Shown piece by piece: positions 11,801 through 26,800 of a DNA stretch of 45,956 nt (within the stretch, counting starts at the first letter, position 1; each line of letters starts with the position of its first letter). A program made the translations under genes and the position numbers. Source of the DNA: Myxococcota bacterium (GTDB lineage Bacteria > Myxococcota_A > UBA9160 > PR03). A model generated the notes under the pieces. That model did no database searches, was not told the DNA's origin, and saw only the letters and a list, made by a program, of their open reading frames with translations. Location of the stretch: NCBI GenBank assembly GCA_030066475.1, contig JASJBO010000002.1, forward strand, positions 1 through 45,956. Direction: 5' to 3'.

Positions 11801-14800
11801 GGCGTCGTCGTCCGCGTCCACGCGGATCGTGCGCGTGGTGCCCTCGACCGAGGCATTGCCGTCGGCCAGGTTCGCGAAGCCGACGGTCGGCGGCGCGGCG
11901 TCGGCCAGGACCGTCACGGGCAGCGTCGCCTCGGCCGCGTTGCCGGCCGCGTCGAGCGCACGCGCGCTGAGCGTGATCGGGCCCGAGAGCCCGTCGGGCA
12001 CGCTCCAGTCGAAGCGGAACGGCGGCGCGTCGACCTGCGCGAGCAGGGCGCCGTCGGCCAGCAGCTGCACGCGCGGCACGCCGGCGTCGTCGCTGGCGGA
12101 CACACGCAGCGTCACCGTGCCGCCCTCGGGCAGCACCGCGTCGGCCGCGGGCTCGAGCCAGGCCACGCCGGGCGGCGTCGCGTCGGGCAGGTCGACGCGC
12201 ACCGAGCGCGGCTGCGACAGCGCCCGCTGCCCGCTGCCGTCGATCGCCTCGGCACCGATCACGAATGTGTCGCCGAGCGGCACGCCGACCGGAACGGGCA
12301 GCAGCAGCTCGTGCGGGCCGGGGCCGTGCAGGCGCGCGACCGTCTCGCCGTCCACCGAGAGCAGCAGGTGCTGGACCCCCAGCTCGTCGCTGGTGACGAC
12401 CTCGACCGGCACCTGGCCGCCCTGCGCGACGCCGGCGCCCTCGAGCGGCTGCACGACCCAGGCCGCGGGCGACCCGAGGTCGGCGCCGAGGCCCCATGCC
12501 TGCACACCGGCCGGACCCACAGCGCCGAGCAGGCGTGCGTCTGCGAGCAGCGTCGACTCCACCAGGTCGGGCGCATCCAGCGCCTCGACGAAGGCCGGCG
12601 CCGCCGGGTCGAGCAGGTCGAAGAGCGCCACGCGCGCGCCGTCACTCAGGGCCGCGAGGCTGCCGACCACGCTGGTGTGCACCGGAGCGACGCCGCCCTC
12701 GGTCACGGTCGCGACCAGCACCGGGCTCTCGGGGTCGCTCACGTCGACGACGCGCAGGCCCGTGGCGCGGGACGCCACGTAGGCGAAGTCGCCGAACACC
12801 ACCACGTGCTCGGCCAGCGACCCGTCGTCGGGCGCGAACGCGCCCAGCTCGAACGGGTCGCTCGGATCGGACACGTCGAGCACGCGCAGGCCACCGCTGC
12901 CGTCGGCCAGGTAGGCGAGGCCACCCGCGGCGAACACGCCCGAAGGCTCACCCGGCGTATCGAAGGCGGTCGCCAGCACGGTGGGCGCCGCCGGGTTCGA
13001 GACGTCCACGATCGACAGGCTGGTCCCGACGGCGAACAGGCGGGTGCCGTCGAGCGCCAGGTCGGTGATCGAGCCGCTCAGGCCCGACACCACCAGGCCA
13101 CCGATCGAGGCCCCGGTGCTCGCCGCGTCCACGGCGCTGCGTGCCACGTGGCGCAGGCCCGAGAAGCCGTCGGCCACGTAGAGGCGGCTGCCGACGACGG
13201 CGACGTCGCTGGCCGCCCCCGGCGTGTCGACGTGCGTGCGCAGGCGCGGTGCGGCCTGGTCGAGGTCGACCACCTGCACCCCGAAGGCGCCGCTGGCCAC
13301 GTAGGCGCGCTCGTCGGCCAGCGCGATGCGGCGCGCGATGCCGATCGGATCGCTCTGTGCGCGCGGCGTGCGCTCGGACACGGCGCGCTGCGCCAGCGGC
13401 ACCACCGCGATGCCCGCGGGCCCGAGCGCGGTCGCCACGAAGCCGCTGCCCGCCGCGACGTCGACCACGGCGGCGTCGAGCCACGTCGTGCCGGCGCTGC
13501 GCAGGGCGCCGCTGTCGGTGTTCTCGAGCCACACGAGCGCGCCGGCCGCCGTGCCCGCCGCGGCGAGGTCGCCGCTGTGGTCGAGGGCCACGGCGTCGTC
13601 GAGCGGCAGCGAGGCGAGCGGCACGAGATCGGGCAGCGAGAGGCGGCGCAGCCCGCCGGCGTCGAGCGCCAGCGCCACGCCCGCACGCTCGCCCACCCAC
13701 GTCGTGGGCGTCGCAGAGCTGCGCGTGCTGGCCACGCTCGGAGCGGACGGCGTACTCACGTCGAGCAGCCGCGCGCCGCCGAAGCCGTCGGCCACCAGCA
13801 GCAGGCCCGCGCCCGCCGCGGCCAGCCGCCGCGCGTCGCTGGTGGCCACGCGCGCGATGGCGCGCGGTGCGAGCGCGTCGGACACGTCCCAGACCGCCAC
13901 GCCGGCCGCGCCCTCCGCGGTGTAGAGCCGCTCGCCGATCGCGAGCACGTCCAGCACGTCGCCGTCACCGCTCGCCCGCGCCAGCTCGGCGCCGGTGCCG
14001 CGGTCGACCAGCGCCAGACCCTCGGCGCCGTCCGCCACCCAGAGCCGCTCGCCAAGCACCAGGGCGGCGCGGGCGTCGAGCGCGCCGGTCAGCGCCTCGG
14101 CGAAGCTCGGGCTCGCGGGGTCGCTCGCGTCCACGCGCAGCACGCCGGCCGCGCCCGCGGCCACGAACAGCTCGTCGGCGGCGGCGGCCAGGCGCATCGC
14201 CACGCCGGGCAGCAGGAGCGGCGCGGGGGCTCCGCTGCTGCGACCCGCCACCACCGCCAGCGTGCGCTCGACGGTCGCGAGGTTGCCGGCCCGGTCGCGG
14301 GCCTCGCCGCGCACGAGCAGGCTCGCCGCGCCGGCCGGCACCTCGACGTCGAGCCCGTCGCTGCCGCTGCGCAGCAGTGCGCCGTCGGCGAAGACCGAGA
14401 CCGCGGTGTGCGCCACGGCCACGTTGTCGCTGGCGGCCACGCCGAGCTCGAGCCGGGAGCCCGCCAGCACGCGGTCCACGTCGGGCACCACCAGCAGGGT
14501 CACCACCGGGGCGACGGTGTCGTCGTTGACGGCGATCTCGAGCAGCGTCGCCGGGAAGCTGCGGTTGCCGCCGTCGTCCACCGCCTCGATCGCGATCTCG
14601 ACCGGGGTGAAGCCGTCCACAAGCGGCAGCGGCACGTCGGTCTCGAAGGGCGCCTCGACGTCGGTGGCGACCAGCAGACCGTTCAGGCGGAACTCCACCG
14701 CCAGCACCTGGCCATCGGGGTCGCTCGCGGCGGCCGTGACGCGCAGGCTGCGGCCCTCGAGCTCGGGCGTGCCGGTGGGCGGCGTCACCGCGTCGATCGT

Positions 14801-17800
14801 GGGGGCGAGCGGGCTGGCGTCGCCCACGACGACGATGCTGCGCTCGAACGGCGCGGCGCTCGCGTTGCCGGCCGTGTCGGTGGCTCGCGCACCGAGCACG
14901 ATCGTGCCGGGCGTCGTGGGCGCCGTCACGGCGAAGGAGAAGGGCCGCGCGTCGAGGATGGCGCCCTCGACGCCATCCTCGCTGGGCACGACGCTCGCGA
15001 CCCCGGACGGGTCCGTCGCACGCACGGTGTAGGCGGCGCTCTCGCCCACGAACAGGGTCGCGGGCCCGTCGATCGCCAGCACCACGGGCGCATCCGCGTC
15101 CGCGGCCACGGTCACGACGCGCTGGTCCTGCGCCTCCTGGCCGGCCTGGTCGCGCGCCACGGCGGTCACGGTGACGTCGCTGCCGTCGGCGAGCCCGGCG
15201 TCGAGCACGAAGCGGGCGCGGTGCGGCACGCTCGCGCTCTCGGCGAAGGGCTCGGCCGCGCCGTCGAGGAAGAAGCGCACCACGACCGCCGTGTCGTCGC
15301 TCGCGGTCGCCTCGACCTCCACCTCGCTCCCCGCGGCGGCGCCGGCCGGCGCGACGAGCGTCACGGTCGGCGCCGCCGGACCCGCCGCCAGGTCGAAGCG
15401 CGCCAGGCTCCCGTCGCCCGCGACGAGCAGGCGGTCGCCGCTCGCCTGGAGCGCGCGGCCCGCGACCTGCGGGAAGCGGCCGACGAGCAGCGGCGCCGCG
15501 AGATCGCTCGCGTCGAACACCTCGAGCCCGGCCTCGGTCAGCAACAGCAGCCGCTCGCCGGCCCAGCGCAGGTCGGAGGCGTCCGCGTCGAGCGAGCCCG
15601 CGAAGGCCGGCGCTCCGGCGCTCAGGTCGTAGAGGTCGACGCGGTCGCCCGCGCCCACGGCCAGGCGGCCTTCGGACGCGGCAACCGGCGGCGTGTCGCC
15701 AGAGCCCGCCAGCTCGCCGAGCACCACCGGCTCGCGCGGATCGCTCACGTCGAAGACCACGACCGCGTCCGGCCCCGCCGCCACGAGCGCGTCACCCGCG
15801 TGCACCAGCCGCGCAGCGCCCACGGCCAGCGAGACGTCGCGCACCGGCTCCGGCGCCGCCGGATCGCGCAGCTCGACCGCGCGCAGCCGCTCGCCGTCGA
15901 TCGTCCAGGCGACCACGCCGTCCGTGGCCACCGCCACGACCGACTCGAGGGCGGGCAGCCGGCCGCGCTGGGTCCCGTCCGGATCGAGCACGGCCAGGCC
16001 GTCGCTGCCGTCGGCGACGAGCAGCAGGCCGCCGGCCGCGGCTGCGTCGGCCGCGCGCGTCGTGGCGGCCACCGGGACCGCCGGGCTCGCCAGGGTCACA
16101 TCCGTTGCGAGCAGCGGCGCGTTGCCGCTGGCGATCCACAGCCGGTCGCCGAGCACCGTCAGCCGCTGCGCCACGACGGGCAGCGAGCCTTCGGCGCCGG
16201 CGGCGAGGCTGGCGAGGAACGCGTCCACCGTCGCAGCCGCGACGCTCTGCGCCTGGTTGCCGGCTGCGTCGCTCGCGGTGGCGGTCGCATCCACCCGCGT
16301 GGCGTCCACCGGAATCGCGAAGTCGAGCTCCTGACCGAGCGGCGCCTCGGACGCGCCGGTCGGCGTCGCGGCCACGGCCAGCGTGCCGCTCTCGCCTCCG
16401 GTCGCCTCGGCGAGCAGCCGCCAGGTCGAGCCGCCGAGCAGCGTGGGCGCGTCGGGATCGGCGCCGAGCAGCGGCGCCGCGGGCGGCGTGGCGTCGTCGA
16501 GCACGCGGACGTCGAGGGTGTCGGCCGTGCTGTTGCCCGCCGTATCGAACGCCGTCGCCGACACGGACACGTCGGCGCGATCGGCGCTCACCGCCGGCGC
16601 GGTCGCCGCGATCCGCCAGGGCGGCGCACCGATGCTGCCGAGGAACACACCGTCGAGCGCGAAGTCCACGCGCGCGAGCTGGCGGTCGTCGCTGGCGTCG
16701 GCGGCCAGCACGAGGGCCTCGCCCTCCGCGAAGGTCTCGCCGGGCGCCGGCGCCAGCAGGCGCACGGCGGGCGCCACCGGGTCGTCCACGACCGTGGCGT
16801 TCACGGCGTCGGCCGCCGCGGTGTTGCCGCTGCCGTCGTCGGCCTCGGCCGTCACGAGCAGCGGGGTGTCCGCGGCGACCGGCGCGAGCACCAGGTCGAG
16901 CCGGTACGGCGGCGCGGCGAGGTCGGCCGCGCCGAGCAGCGCCCCGCCCTGCTCCACGCGGATGCGCACCGACGCCAGGTCCACGTTGTCGGCCGCGGCC
17001 ACGCGCACGCGCAGCGGCGCGCCCTCCGCCAGCGAGCTGCCGCCGGCCGGGTCGGTGATGGCGATCTCGGGCGGCGTCGCGTCGGGGGCGACGGTGACGG
17101 CAGCGCTGTCGAGCGCCGCCTGGCCGGCCGCGTCGAAGGCGCGCACCGCGAGCACGAACGGGGCGCTGGCGTCGGTGATCGGGAGCCGCGTGCGGAAGCG
17201 CGCGATGCCGCCGGCGGGCGCGCCGGCCTGGGCCTGCTCGACGCGCAGCGTCTCGGGCGTGTCGCCGGTGAGGAGCTCGACGCGCACCACGCCGCCGTCG
17301 TCGGCCACCGCCGCCTCGACGTCGATCGTGGTCCCTTCCTGGAGCGTCGCGCCGTCCGCGGGCGTCTGGAGCGCGACCGTCGGCGGGTCGTTCGGCGGCA
17401 CCACGACGAGCAGCTGGAGCTGTTCGCTCGTCTCGTTGCCCGCGCGGTCGCGCGCCGTGAGCGTCAGCCCGAGCGCCGCGGCCGCGCTCGGCAGCTGCAC
17501 GTCGAAGCGGTAGGGCGGCGACGAGGGCGATGCGGTCTGGCCGCCGTCGCTGCGGGTCAGCGTCACCCCCTCGAGGTCGAGGTTGTCGCTGGCGTTCGCC
17601 AGCAGCGAGAAGGTGGTGCCCGCGTTGCGCTCGACGGGCGTGCCGTCGGTGGGCAGCGGCGTCCCCACCAGATCGGTCGGTGCCAGCGCGGGCGGCTGCG
17701 TGTCGATCGTGGTGAAGCGGCGCGTCACCGGCACGCCGAGCAGCTCGAGGCCGACGAGGTCCTCGATGCCGTCGGCGATCTCGAGCCGGAAGCGCGTGTC

Positions 17801-20800
17801 CGTCGGCAGGCCCTGCCCCGCGCCGAAGGGATCCAGCTCGATGCGGCTGCCGACCACGGTGACGTCGCCGGGGACGACGGTGTCGTCGGCGGGATCGTCG
17901 GGGTCGAGCTGCACCAGGCGGAACGAGAGCGCCGGGTCGCCGCGGAAGCGCACGGGCTCGCTGAAGGTCGCCGACACGATCTGGCTGGCGGGGATCTGCA
18001 CCGCCCCGTCGCTCGGGTCGGTCGCCACCAGCACCGGCGCCGCGGTGTCGGTGCGCGTGAGCCGGCCGACGAGCGCGAGCACCTGGCCGTCGGCCGCCAG
18101 CAGCTCGAGGTTCGCGTCGCCGGCCGGGCCGGGCGGCACGGCGATGCGCAGCGCCGGCACGGAGCCGAGGCTGCCGCCGGCGGGCGTGAAGCTCGTGACC
18201 GGGACGCTCGCGCCGTCGAGGCGCACCCGGGTGCCGATGCCCAGGCCGGGGCCCGAGACGTCGACGAGCTCGCCGCCCTCCACCGCGACCGTCTCGGGCG
18301 CGACCTCGACGTCGCCCGCGAAGGGCAGCGGTGCCAGGTAGACGTGGCCGGCGCGGCGGCTGGCAGTCGCCCCGTCCGTGGCGGCCCGTGCCGCGACGGT
18401 CGCGACGCCGGCGCTCGTGAGCGGCGGCACGTTGCCGGTCACCACGATCTCTCCCGGCGCTCCGGCGGACGTCGCGACACTGGCGAGCGGCTGGCCGGCC
18501 ACCTCGACGGCAGGCGTCGACCCCGCGCCCGCGAGCGTCACCGCGATCTCCGTCGCGACGCCCGTCGGGCCGAACAGCGGGTCGACCGCCACGATCGTCG
18601 GCGCCGGCGCCGACGGCGGACCGCGCACGCGCTGCACCAGCGGCGCGCCGATCTCGTCGCCGGCCAGGTTCGGGTCGTCGGCGAGGTCGAGCGTCAGCAG
18701 CGCGTCCTCGGCGACCGCGAGCGGGGCCAGCACCAGCTCGGGGCCGGCGCCGCTCGCGGCGTCCACCGGGTCGCCGTCGAAGGCCGCGAGGTTGGCGGCC
18801 GTCGCGGTGCCGGCCAGGCCGCGCGAGAGCCGCACCCGCGTGTCGGTCTCGCTCGGGTCGACGGCGACGAGGTTCACGAGCGGCTGGTCGACGATCTCGA
18901 CGCCGTCGGCCGCGGCGTGGATCACGTCGTCCGCGAGGCGCAGCGCCGCGGCGCGGCGTCCCGTGGCGTAGAAGGCGATGGCGCGCGGCGCGCTCGGGTC
19001 GCTCACGTCCACCAGCCACACGCGGTTGGCGGCGCCGTCCGCGGCCGCCACCAGCGCGCCCTGGCGATCCGCGGTGGCGAAGCTCCCGGGCAGGCTGCCG
19101 GCGATCACCGGGCGATCCGGATCGCCGAGGTCGGCGAGCACCAGCCCGGAGGCCGTCGCGAGCACGCCGAGGTCGCCACGCGCCGCGAAGTCGTTGGCGG
19201 TGGTCTCGAGCGTGAGCTGGCCGAGCAGGTCGAGCGCGGGCGTGCGCAGGTCGCGCACCTCGACGCGATCCGCCCCACCCTGGCGGATGCGCAGGTACAC
19301 GCGGTCGCCCGCCGGCTCGACGCCGACCAGCGCGCCGGCGGGCGGCACGTAGTGGCCGACCACCGGGAACGCGTCGCCCGAGAGCCGCACCAGCACCAGC
19401 GTGCCGTCCACGACGGCCAGCCCGAGGTCGCCTTCGGCCGCGATCTCGCCGACGCTCGCGTTGGCGGGCAGCGCCACCTCGCCCAGCACGACGGGCGCCG
19501 CCTGGACGGGCGCGTCGAGCACGAACAGGCGCGAGCCGGCGCGCGCGAGCAGGCGGCGGCCCTCCGCGGCCCGCGCCACCGCCAGCGCGTCGGCCGCGGC
19601 CGGCAGCGCCGCCCCGCCCTCGACCTGCGGGTTGGCCGGGTCGATCACGGTCACGGCCTGCACGCCCTGCGCACCGGCCGCCACGAACAGCGTGGTGTCG
19701 TCGAGCGCGAGGTCGCGCGCCGCGGCGAAGTCGACGCCCGCGCGCGCCACCAGCCGCAGGTCGAAGGGCAGCGCTGCACTCGGCAGGTCGCCGGTCGGAC
19801 TGGGCGTGACCGCGCGCACCGTCGTCGGGCCGAGGATGCGGCCGTCGGGCGGCAGGAAATGGAGCCGGCCGCTGCCGAGCAGCGCGGTGACGGCCGCGGG
19901 CTCACCGCCGACCTCGATCACCGTGCCGGGGAAGAAGCCCTGGCCGCGGGCCGTGATCTCGGCCCCGGCCGTGTAGCGCTCGCTGCCGGGCGACAGCGAG
20001 TCGAGCCGCGGCGCGGGCAGCACGTTGAAGCCACCGATCGAGAAGGCGCCCAGCCCGCCCGGGTTCTCGACGCGCACGGCCAGCGGCGTCACCTCGCCGG
20101 CCTCGAAGTCGGCCAGCTCGGGGGCCAGGACGCGCAGCACCTCGCCGTCGTCCTCGACGCCGAGCACCGTCACCTCGACGCCGCCGATGAAGACGCGCGC
20201 GCCGGGCGCGAAGCGGCGGCCCGTGACGACCAGCTCGTCGCCGCCGCGGAACAGCGCGAAGGCGGGCTCGACCGCGTCGAGCTCGGGCTGGAGCGCGCCG
20301 GGCAGCGACGCCACCGTGAAGGTGCTCTCGAAGTCGGCGATCAGCGGCTGGCCGCGCAGATCGAGCAGCGAGCGCGTAAGGTGCACGCGGAAGCTGCGGC
20401 CCGCGGCGAGCGGCGCGTCGGGGGTCAGCACCAGGCGCGTGCCCACGGCGGTCGGCGCGCTCTCGATCGCAGCCGGCACGAGCGGGCCGTTGTCGTCCTC
20501 GAGGCCGTCGCCGTCCGCGTCCACCAGCTCGGTCAGGAACAGCGCGTCGCCGTCGATCGCGGCCGGGTCGACGAAGCCGGTCAGGTCGAGCACGACGGCG
20601 GTCTCCTGCGCCACCAGCGCGCGGTCCTCGGGCTCGACCGCGAGCACGTTCACGCCGTCGAGGCGCACCACCTGCACGGTGCCGCCGCCTCCGTCGGTCT
20701 CCACGCCCACCACCACGGTGTTGCCGTCGGCCTTCACCGACAGGGCGCGCCCGGCGGTGCCGGCGAACTCGATGCGCAGCGGGCTCTGGCGGTCGTGGAT

Positions 20801-23800
20801 GTCGAAGATCTGGAGCCCGCCGCTGCCGGCCGCCACGAACGCCAGGCTGCCGACCACGTCCACGTCGTTGGACGCCTCGCCGCCGTCGCCGGCCAGATCG
20901 TCGGGCTGCAGGAAGCCGCGCGGCACCAGCAGGTCGCGCGACGAGAACTCGAACGCCTGCACCACGCCGCCGGCGCCCTCGGCCACGAACACCTCGCTGC
21001 CCACCACGCGCAGGCGCTCGCCCGGCCCCGCCAGCTCCTGGCTCGCCAGGATCGGGAAGTCGGGGTCGGTGAGGTCGACGACGCGCAGGAAGTGGCGGCC
21101 GTCGGGCGCGTCCACGCTCACCAGCGCGGCGTCGGCGGCGGCGCCCAGCGCCCGCGGCGTGCCGTCCACCGGCACGCTGCGCAGCCGCAGCGGGTTGCCG
21201 AACAGGCCGGTGTCGAAGATCACCAGGCCCTCGTCGACGTCGGCCGCGAGCACCAGGTCGTCCACCACGGCCACGCCCACCACCTGCCCCGCGGTGTCGA
21301 GACCCGCGCGCAGCGCGCCGTCGAGCACCGGCCGCGCCGGCAGCGAGACGTCCACGGCATGGATGCCGTCGTCGGTGGCCGCGAGCACGAAGTCCTCGCC
21401 GAGGCGGGCCAGTGCGCGGATCGAGAGCCCGCCGCTCGTCAGCCGGATCTGCCCCTTCTGGCCGAACTCGTCGACGATGATCTTCGGGTCGACGACGTCG
21501 GACACGTCGATCACCGAGAAGGTGTCGGGCGGACCGGCGAGGCTGCCGGCGAAGGCCACCTGGTCGCCGAGCACGAGCGAGGTGACCGGCCCCAGCTCGG
21601 CGATCACGTTGCCGACCACGGGCACGCTGTAGGTGTACGCGCCCTGCAGCGTGTCGCGCACCGACTCGTCGCTGCCGGAGCGCACCTGCACATCGGCCTG
21701 GATCAGGCCGCCGGCCGGCACCGCGGGCACCACGGCGGTGAGCCGGTCGGTGGCCAGCACGCGCACCCCGCCGGCCTCGAAGAACTGGCCGCTCGCGCCG
21801 GCGTCCACGTCGCCGAACAGCACGCGCACGCCCGGCAGGAAGCCGCGGCCGCGGATCGTCACGGTGTTGCCGCCCTGCGGCCGGCCGCCGGTGGGCGTGA
21901 TGGTCTCGATGGCGAGGGCCTGGAGGTAGACGAAGGCGCCCACCCGCGTGTCCGAGAGCCCGCCCGGGTTGGTGATCGTGAGCGCGGCCGCGCCCGGGTC
22001 GTTGGTGGCGAGCGGCGGCGCCGGGAAGCGCAGCTCGAAGCGCTCCACGCCCGCCTCGTCGACGCCCAGCGACGTGGTGGCCGTCGGCGCCACCGAGACG
22101 CCGCCCAGCGCGAGGTCGAACCCGTCCTGGAGCGCGTCGGCGACCAGCGTGATCTCGGTCCCGCCCGTCACCGGGCCGAAGCGCGGCCCGCTCGACACGA
22201 TGGACGGCCGCAGCGCGGACGGATCCGCCGCGGTGCGGAAGCGCGCCACGAACGGCGACGCCAGCGGCTGCGTCGTGATGTCCGTGACCTCGGTCGAGAT
22301 CCGCAGCACGTACTCGGTATCGGGGTCGAGCGGAACGGCCGGCGTGTACGTGAGCAGGCTGCCGAAGGTGGTGAAGGCGACCGGGACGTTGCCCTCCTCG
22401 TCCAGCAGCGGCGCCACTACCGCGCCCGTCTCGTCCTCGAGCACGACGGCCGCGGGGGTCGCCGTCGACGGCTTGAGCGGGCGCGAGAACGTCGCCACCA
22501 CGGCCGTGTCCGCCGGCGCCACCGTGTCGGGGGCGGGATCCACCGACACCACGTTGAGCAGCGGCACGTTCACCAGCTCGACGTCGGCGCCGGCCACGAA
22601 GGCGGTGCCGCCCACGATGTCGATGCCGCCCAGCACCTCGTCGGGCGTGGCGAAGAAGACCTCCTCCGGGATGGTGTCGGGCGTGACGGCGTCGCGGTCG
22701 GCGAAGGCGCCCACGTCCACCACGCTGAGCTTGTCCTCGAGCGTGACGAACGCGAAGCCGCCCACCACCCGCAGGTGGGGCGTGCCGGTGGGGCTCATGT
22801 TCATCGACAGCACGAGCGGCTGGCCCAGCAGAGCGCCGGTGGCGGCGTCGAGCACCGCGAGCGTGGGCTCGCCGTCCTGGAACCCGAGCACGAAGAGCGT
22901 CTCGCCCACCAGCTCGACGTCGAGCGGCTCGATCGGCAGCGCGATCTCCGAGAGCAGCGCCAGCCGCGGCGTCCCCACGTCGAAGCGTTGGAGCAGCCCG
23001 CCGCCCGGCACGAACGGGTTGGCGACGGCCACGATCGCCGTCGAGCCCTCGACCCGCACCGCGCGGGCGCTGCCGTCGCTCGCGGCCTGGTCGACCACGA
23101 ACGGGCGCGCCGGGTCGCTGGCGTCCACCAGCACCAGGCCGCGCGAGCCGGCGGCCAGCAGCACCAGGTCGCCGACCACGGCCAGCGAGCGCACGGCGCC
23201 CTCGAGCGCGACGCGGCCCAGCGCCACCGGGCGCTCGGGGATGCGCGCGTCGAAGATCTCCAGGCCGGCGGGATCGGACGCGACGTAGATCAGGTCACCG
23301 ACCACCCGCAGGTCGAGCGCCTCGCGCGGCGGGTAGTTGGGCAGGTCGATCGCGGCCGGCGCGGGCGGGAGGTCGTAGGAGTACGTGCCCAGCAGCACCA
23401 GCTCGCCGCCCTCGTTGGCCACGAGCACCTCGACGAGCCCGGGCCGGTCGGCGCGCGGCGCCAGCACGCGCAGGCTGCGCGGGTCCGATACGTCGGGCTC
23501 GATGCCCGCGACCTCGCCGCTCTCCTCGTCGAACACGTCGCCGCGGAACCGCACGTTGGCGCCGGGCGCGAACACGTCGCGGTCGGCCGAGAGCGAGAGG
23601 AGCGTCCCACCGACGCGCGGCCCGAAGTCGGGCGAGAACGAGAGGGCCGCGTCGGCCAGCGGCTCGAGCACCAGCAGCACGCCGAACGCGACGTCCGCCA
23701 GACCGCCCGGGTTCGCGACCCGCACCGGCAGGCTGCCGGTCGCGACGAAGCTCGGCACGATCGCGCGCAGCTCGCCGTCGTCCACGCGCGTCACCGAGAC

Positions 23801-26800
23801 GGCCTGCGCGTCGCCGAACGACACCGTGGCGCCCGCGTCGAAGCCGCTGCCGAGGATGCGCACCTCGTCGCCCACGGCGGCGAAGCGCGGCGCGACGGCG
23901 GCGACGCGCGGCGCGAGCGCACCGGCCGCCGCGGTGCGGAAGCGCGCCTCGAACGGCACCAGCATGCTGGCCCCCCGGCGGTCGCCGACCGCGGCCGTCA
24001 CCACCAGCCGATAGTCGGTCTCGGGCGCCAGTCCGTCGGGCGTGAGCGTCCACACGTCGGTGGGCGTCTCGGGATCGCCGGGGTCGAGGTTCTCGCCCGG
24101 GCGGCCCAGCCTGAGCGTCGCGGGCTCGCGCACGCCGTCCAGGGTCTCGACGAACACGCTCTCCGGGCCGACGGTCGCCACCGACGTGTCGCGGTTGAAC
24201 ACGAGCTGGAACGCCTGGTCGGTCGGGATCCGAGAGTCGCGCGGCGGATCGACCTCGATCACGTTGGTGAACGGCGTCGCGAGCGTCTGCAGGCCCGCGT
24301 CGCGGCTCGCGACCACGGCCACGTCGCCCAGCACCAGCGCGTCGTGCGCGAACTCGCGGTTGCCCGCCGAGAGCGGCGCCGGCGCGTCGACCTCGGTCAG
24401 GTCCCAGATCTGCACTCCGCCGTCGCGCGCGCCGACGAAGGCCAGGTTGCCCTGCACGGCGAGCGTCTGGACCGTGCCGGGGTTCGCGACCCGGGTCTCG
24501 TCGAGCCGCGCCTGGGCCGTGATGCGGTCGTCGACGTCGTCGCCGTCCGCGTCGATCAGGTTGAGGCCGTCGCGCGTCACGTCGACCACGACCAGGCCGG
24601 CCTCCCAGGTCGCCACCACGGCCCGATCGCCCACGAGCGCGAGGTCGGTGGCGCTGTCGGGCAGCGGCACGCTGGCCACGCGCACCGGCGCGCCGCCCGA
24701 CAGGTCGAGGATCTCGAGCGTGCCCAGCCCCTCGTCGTCGGGGTTCATGAAGCCCGCCAGCAGCTCGGGCGGCTGCGGCGGCGCCTTGCAGCCGCGCTTG
24801 GGCGGCCGCTGCGCGTGCACGCCCGTGGTCACGTAGGCGCGGTCGCCGCGCACCACTACCGCCGTCGGGTTCGCGATGGTCTCGATCTCGAGCGACCACA
24901 TGCGCACGGCGTCGGCGGGCGTGGCCAGCGAGAGCGCCAGCAGCTCGCCGCCCGTGGGCGAGGCGAAGTCCTCGTTGCACGGATCGCTGAAGGTGCCGCG
25001 CCGCGCGACCGAGACGAGCGCCATGTCGCCGACCATCGCCGCGTCCACCGCGAAGCCGTTGGTGGCCACGCGCGAGAGCGTGGGCAGCGAGAGTGGATCG
25101 GTCGCGTCGAGCACCAGGAAGCCAGCCAGGCCGTTCGCTACCAGCAGCAGGTCCTGGTCGCCCGGCCGGTCCACGAACTCGACGTCGGGTGCATCGACCC
25201 AGGTCTCGGGCGCGTCGACGAAGTTCTGGTCGAAGAACGCGTCGGTGTTGTCGAGGCCGCCCGCCACCTGCACGTCGGTGGGGTTCGAGACGTCGAACAG
25301 CACGGTGCGCGTCGTGAACTTGATGCTGAGGTCGCGGGCGCCCGGCACGAGCGTCTCGGCGATGTCGAGCTCGTTGCCCTCCTCGTTGAAGCCGCCCGCC
25401 GCGTAGACCAGGTCGCTACCGAGCGTCGTCGCCTGGTCGGGCACCACGATTCCGCCCGGCGACACGCGGCTCGGCGCCGACGTGGCGTCGGCCGCGCCGC
25501 CCAGGCGCGGCAGGCCGTAGTGCACGGCGTCGAGCGCCAGGAAGTCGCCCAGGTCGGGGTTGCGGGCCTGCACGTCGGCGGGGCCGAACACGCCGGGCGG
25601 CGCCACGCTGGCCAGGCGGTCGGTCGCGATCACGTCCACGCCGACCGGGATGCCGCCCACCCGGAGCTCGGTACCGGGGAAGGCGCCCACGGGCGGCACG
25701 AAGCCGACGCCGAGCACGGTGAGCCCGGTCCCGCCGAGCGGATCGAGGAAGAACGGCCCGACCGAGTCGATCCGGACCGGCTCGACGTAGACCACGCCCG
25801 CCGGCGTGCGCGACTCGAGGCCGCCGGGGTTCACGACCCGCACCACCGCCGGACCCGGCGCGCGCGCGGGCACCACCACGGCGATCTGCTTGTCGTCGAG
25901 GAGCGTGACGTCCGCGGGGTCGACCGCGACGCCGCCGATCGACACGGTGAGGCCCGGCGCGAACACGCCGTCGTCGCCCGCCTCGGCCGAGATCGTCACC
26001 TCGATGCCGCCGCCGGTCGGCACGAAGTGGGGCAGCGCGCGCGGGAAGGCGGGCGGCCTCACCGCCCCGGCCTGGCTGGCGCTGCGGAACGCGAGGGTGA
26101 AGGCGCTGCCGAGCGGCAGACCGGGGTCGCCCTCGAACAGGGGCGGCGAGCGCAGGCCCGGGCCGCCGTCGTCGGGCGCGAGCACGCGCACCTCGATGGC
26201 GGCGTCCGGCGGGAGGTCCGCGCCGGGGAGGAACGCGACGGTGGAGCCGAGCAGGCCGGCCCCTGCATCGACCGAGATCTCGCCGGCCAGCGGCAGGCCG
26301 TCCGCGCTGACCCGAACGGTCGTCGCATCCACCGTGGCCGGGTCGACGGTGCGGTCGAAGAAGAGGCGCACGGTCGGGATCGGGTCACCGCCCGCCGTGG
26401 TCTCGATCTCGATCGGGACCGTCGCGCCCTGCGCGGGCACGTGGTCCACCACCGCCAGCAGCGGCGTGCGCAGGGTCTGGACGCCGACCGCGCCGCCCGC
26501 GGTGGCGACGACCAGCCCGCGCTCGATCGCCACGGTGCCGAGTGCGCCGCCGCGGGCGCGGTCGCCCACGGCGAGCAGCTCGGGCGCCGCCGGGTCGTCC
26601 ACGCGCACCAGCACCGGCCCGGCGGGCGTGGCCAGGTAGGCGAGACCGCCCTCGACCGCGACCCCGAGCACCGGCTCGCCGAGCACCAGCCCGCCCAGCA
26701 CGGCACCCGTCTGGAGGTCGATCGCCACGAGGCCCTCGCTGCCGCCGGCGAGCCAGGCGACGTCGCCCGCGAGGGCCGCGTCGATCGCCGTCACGTCCGC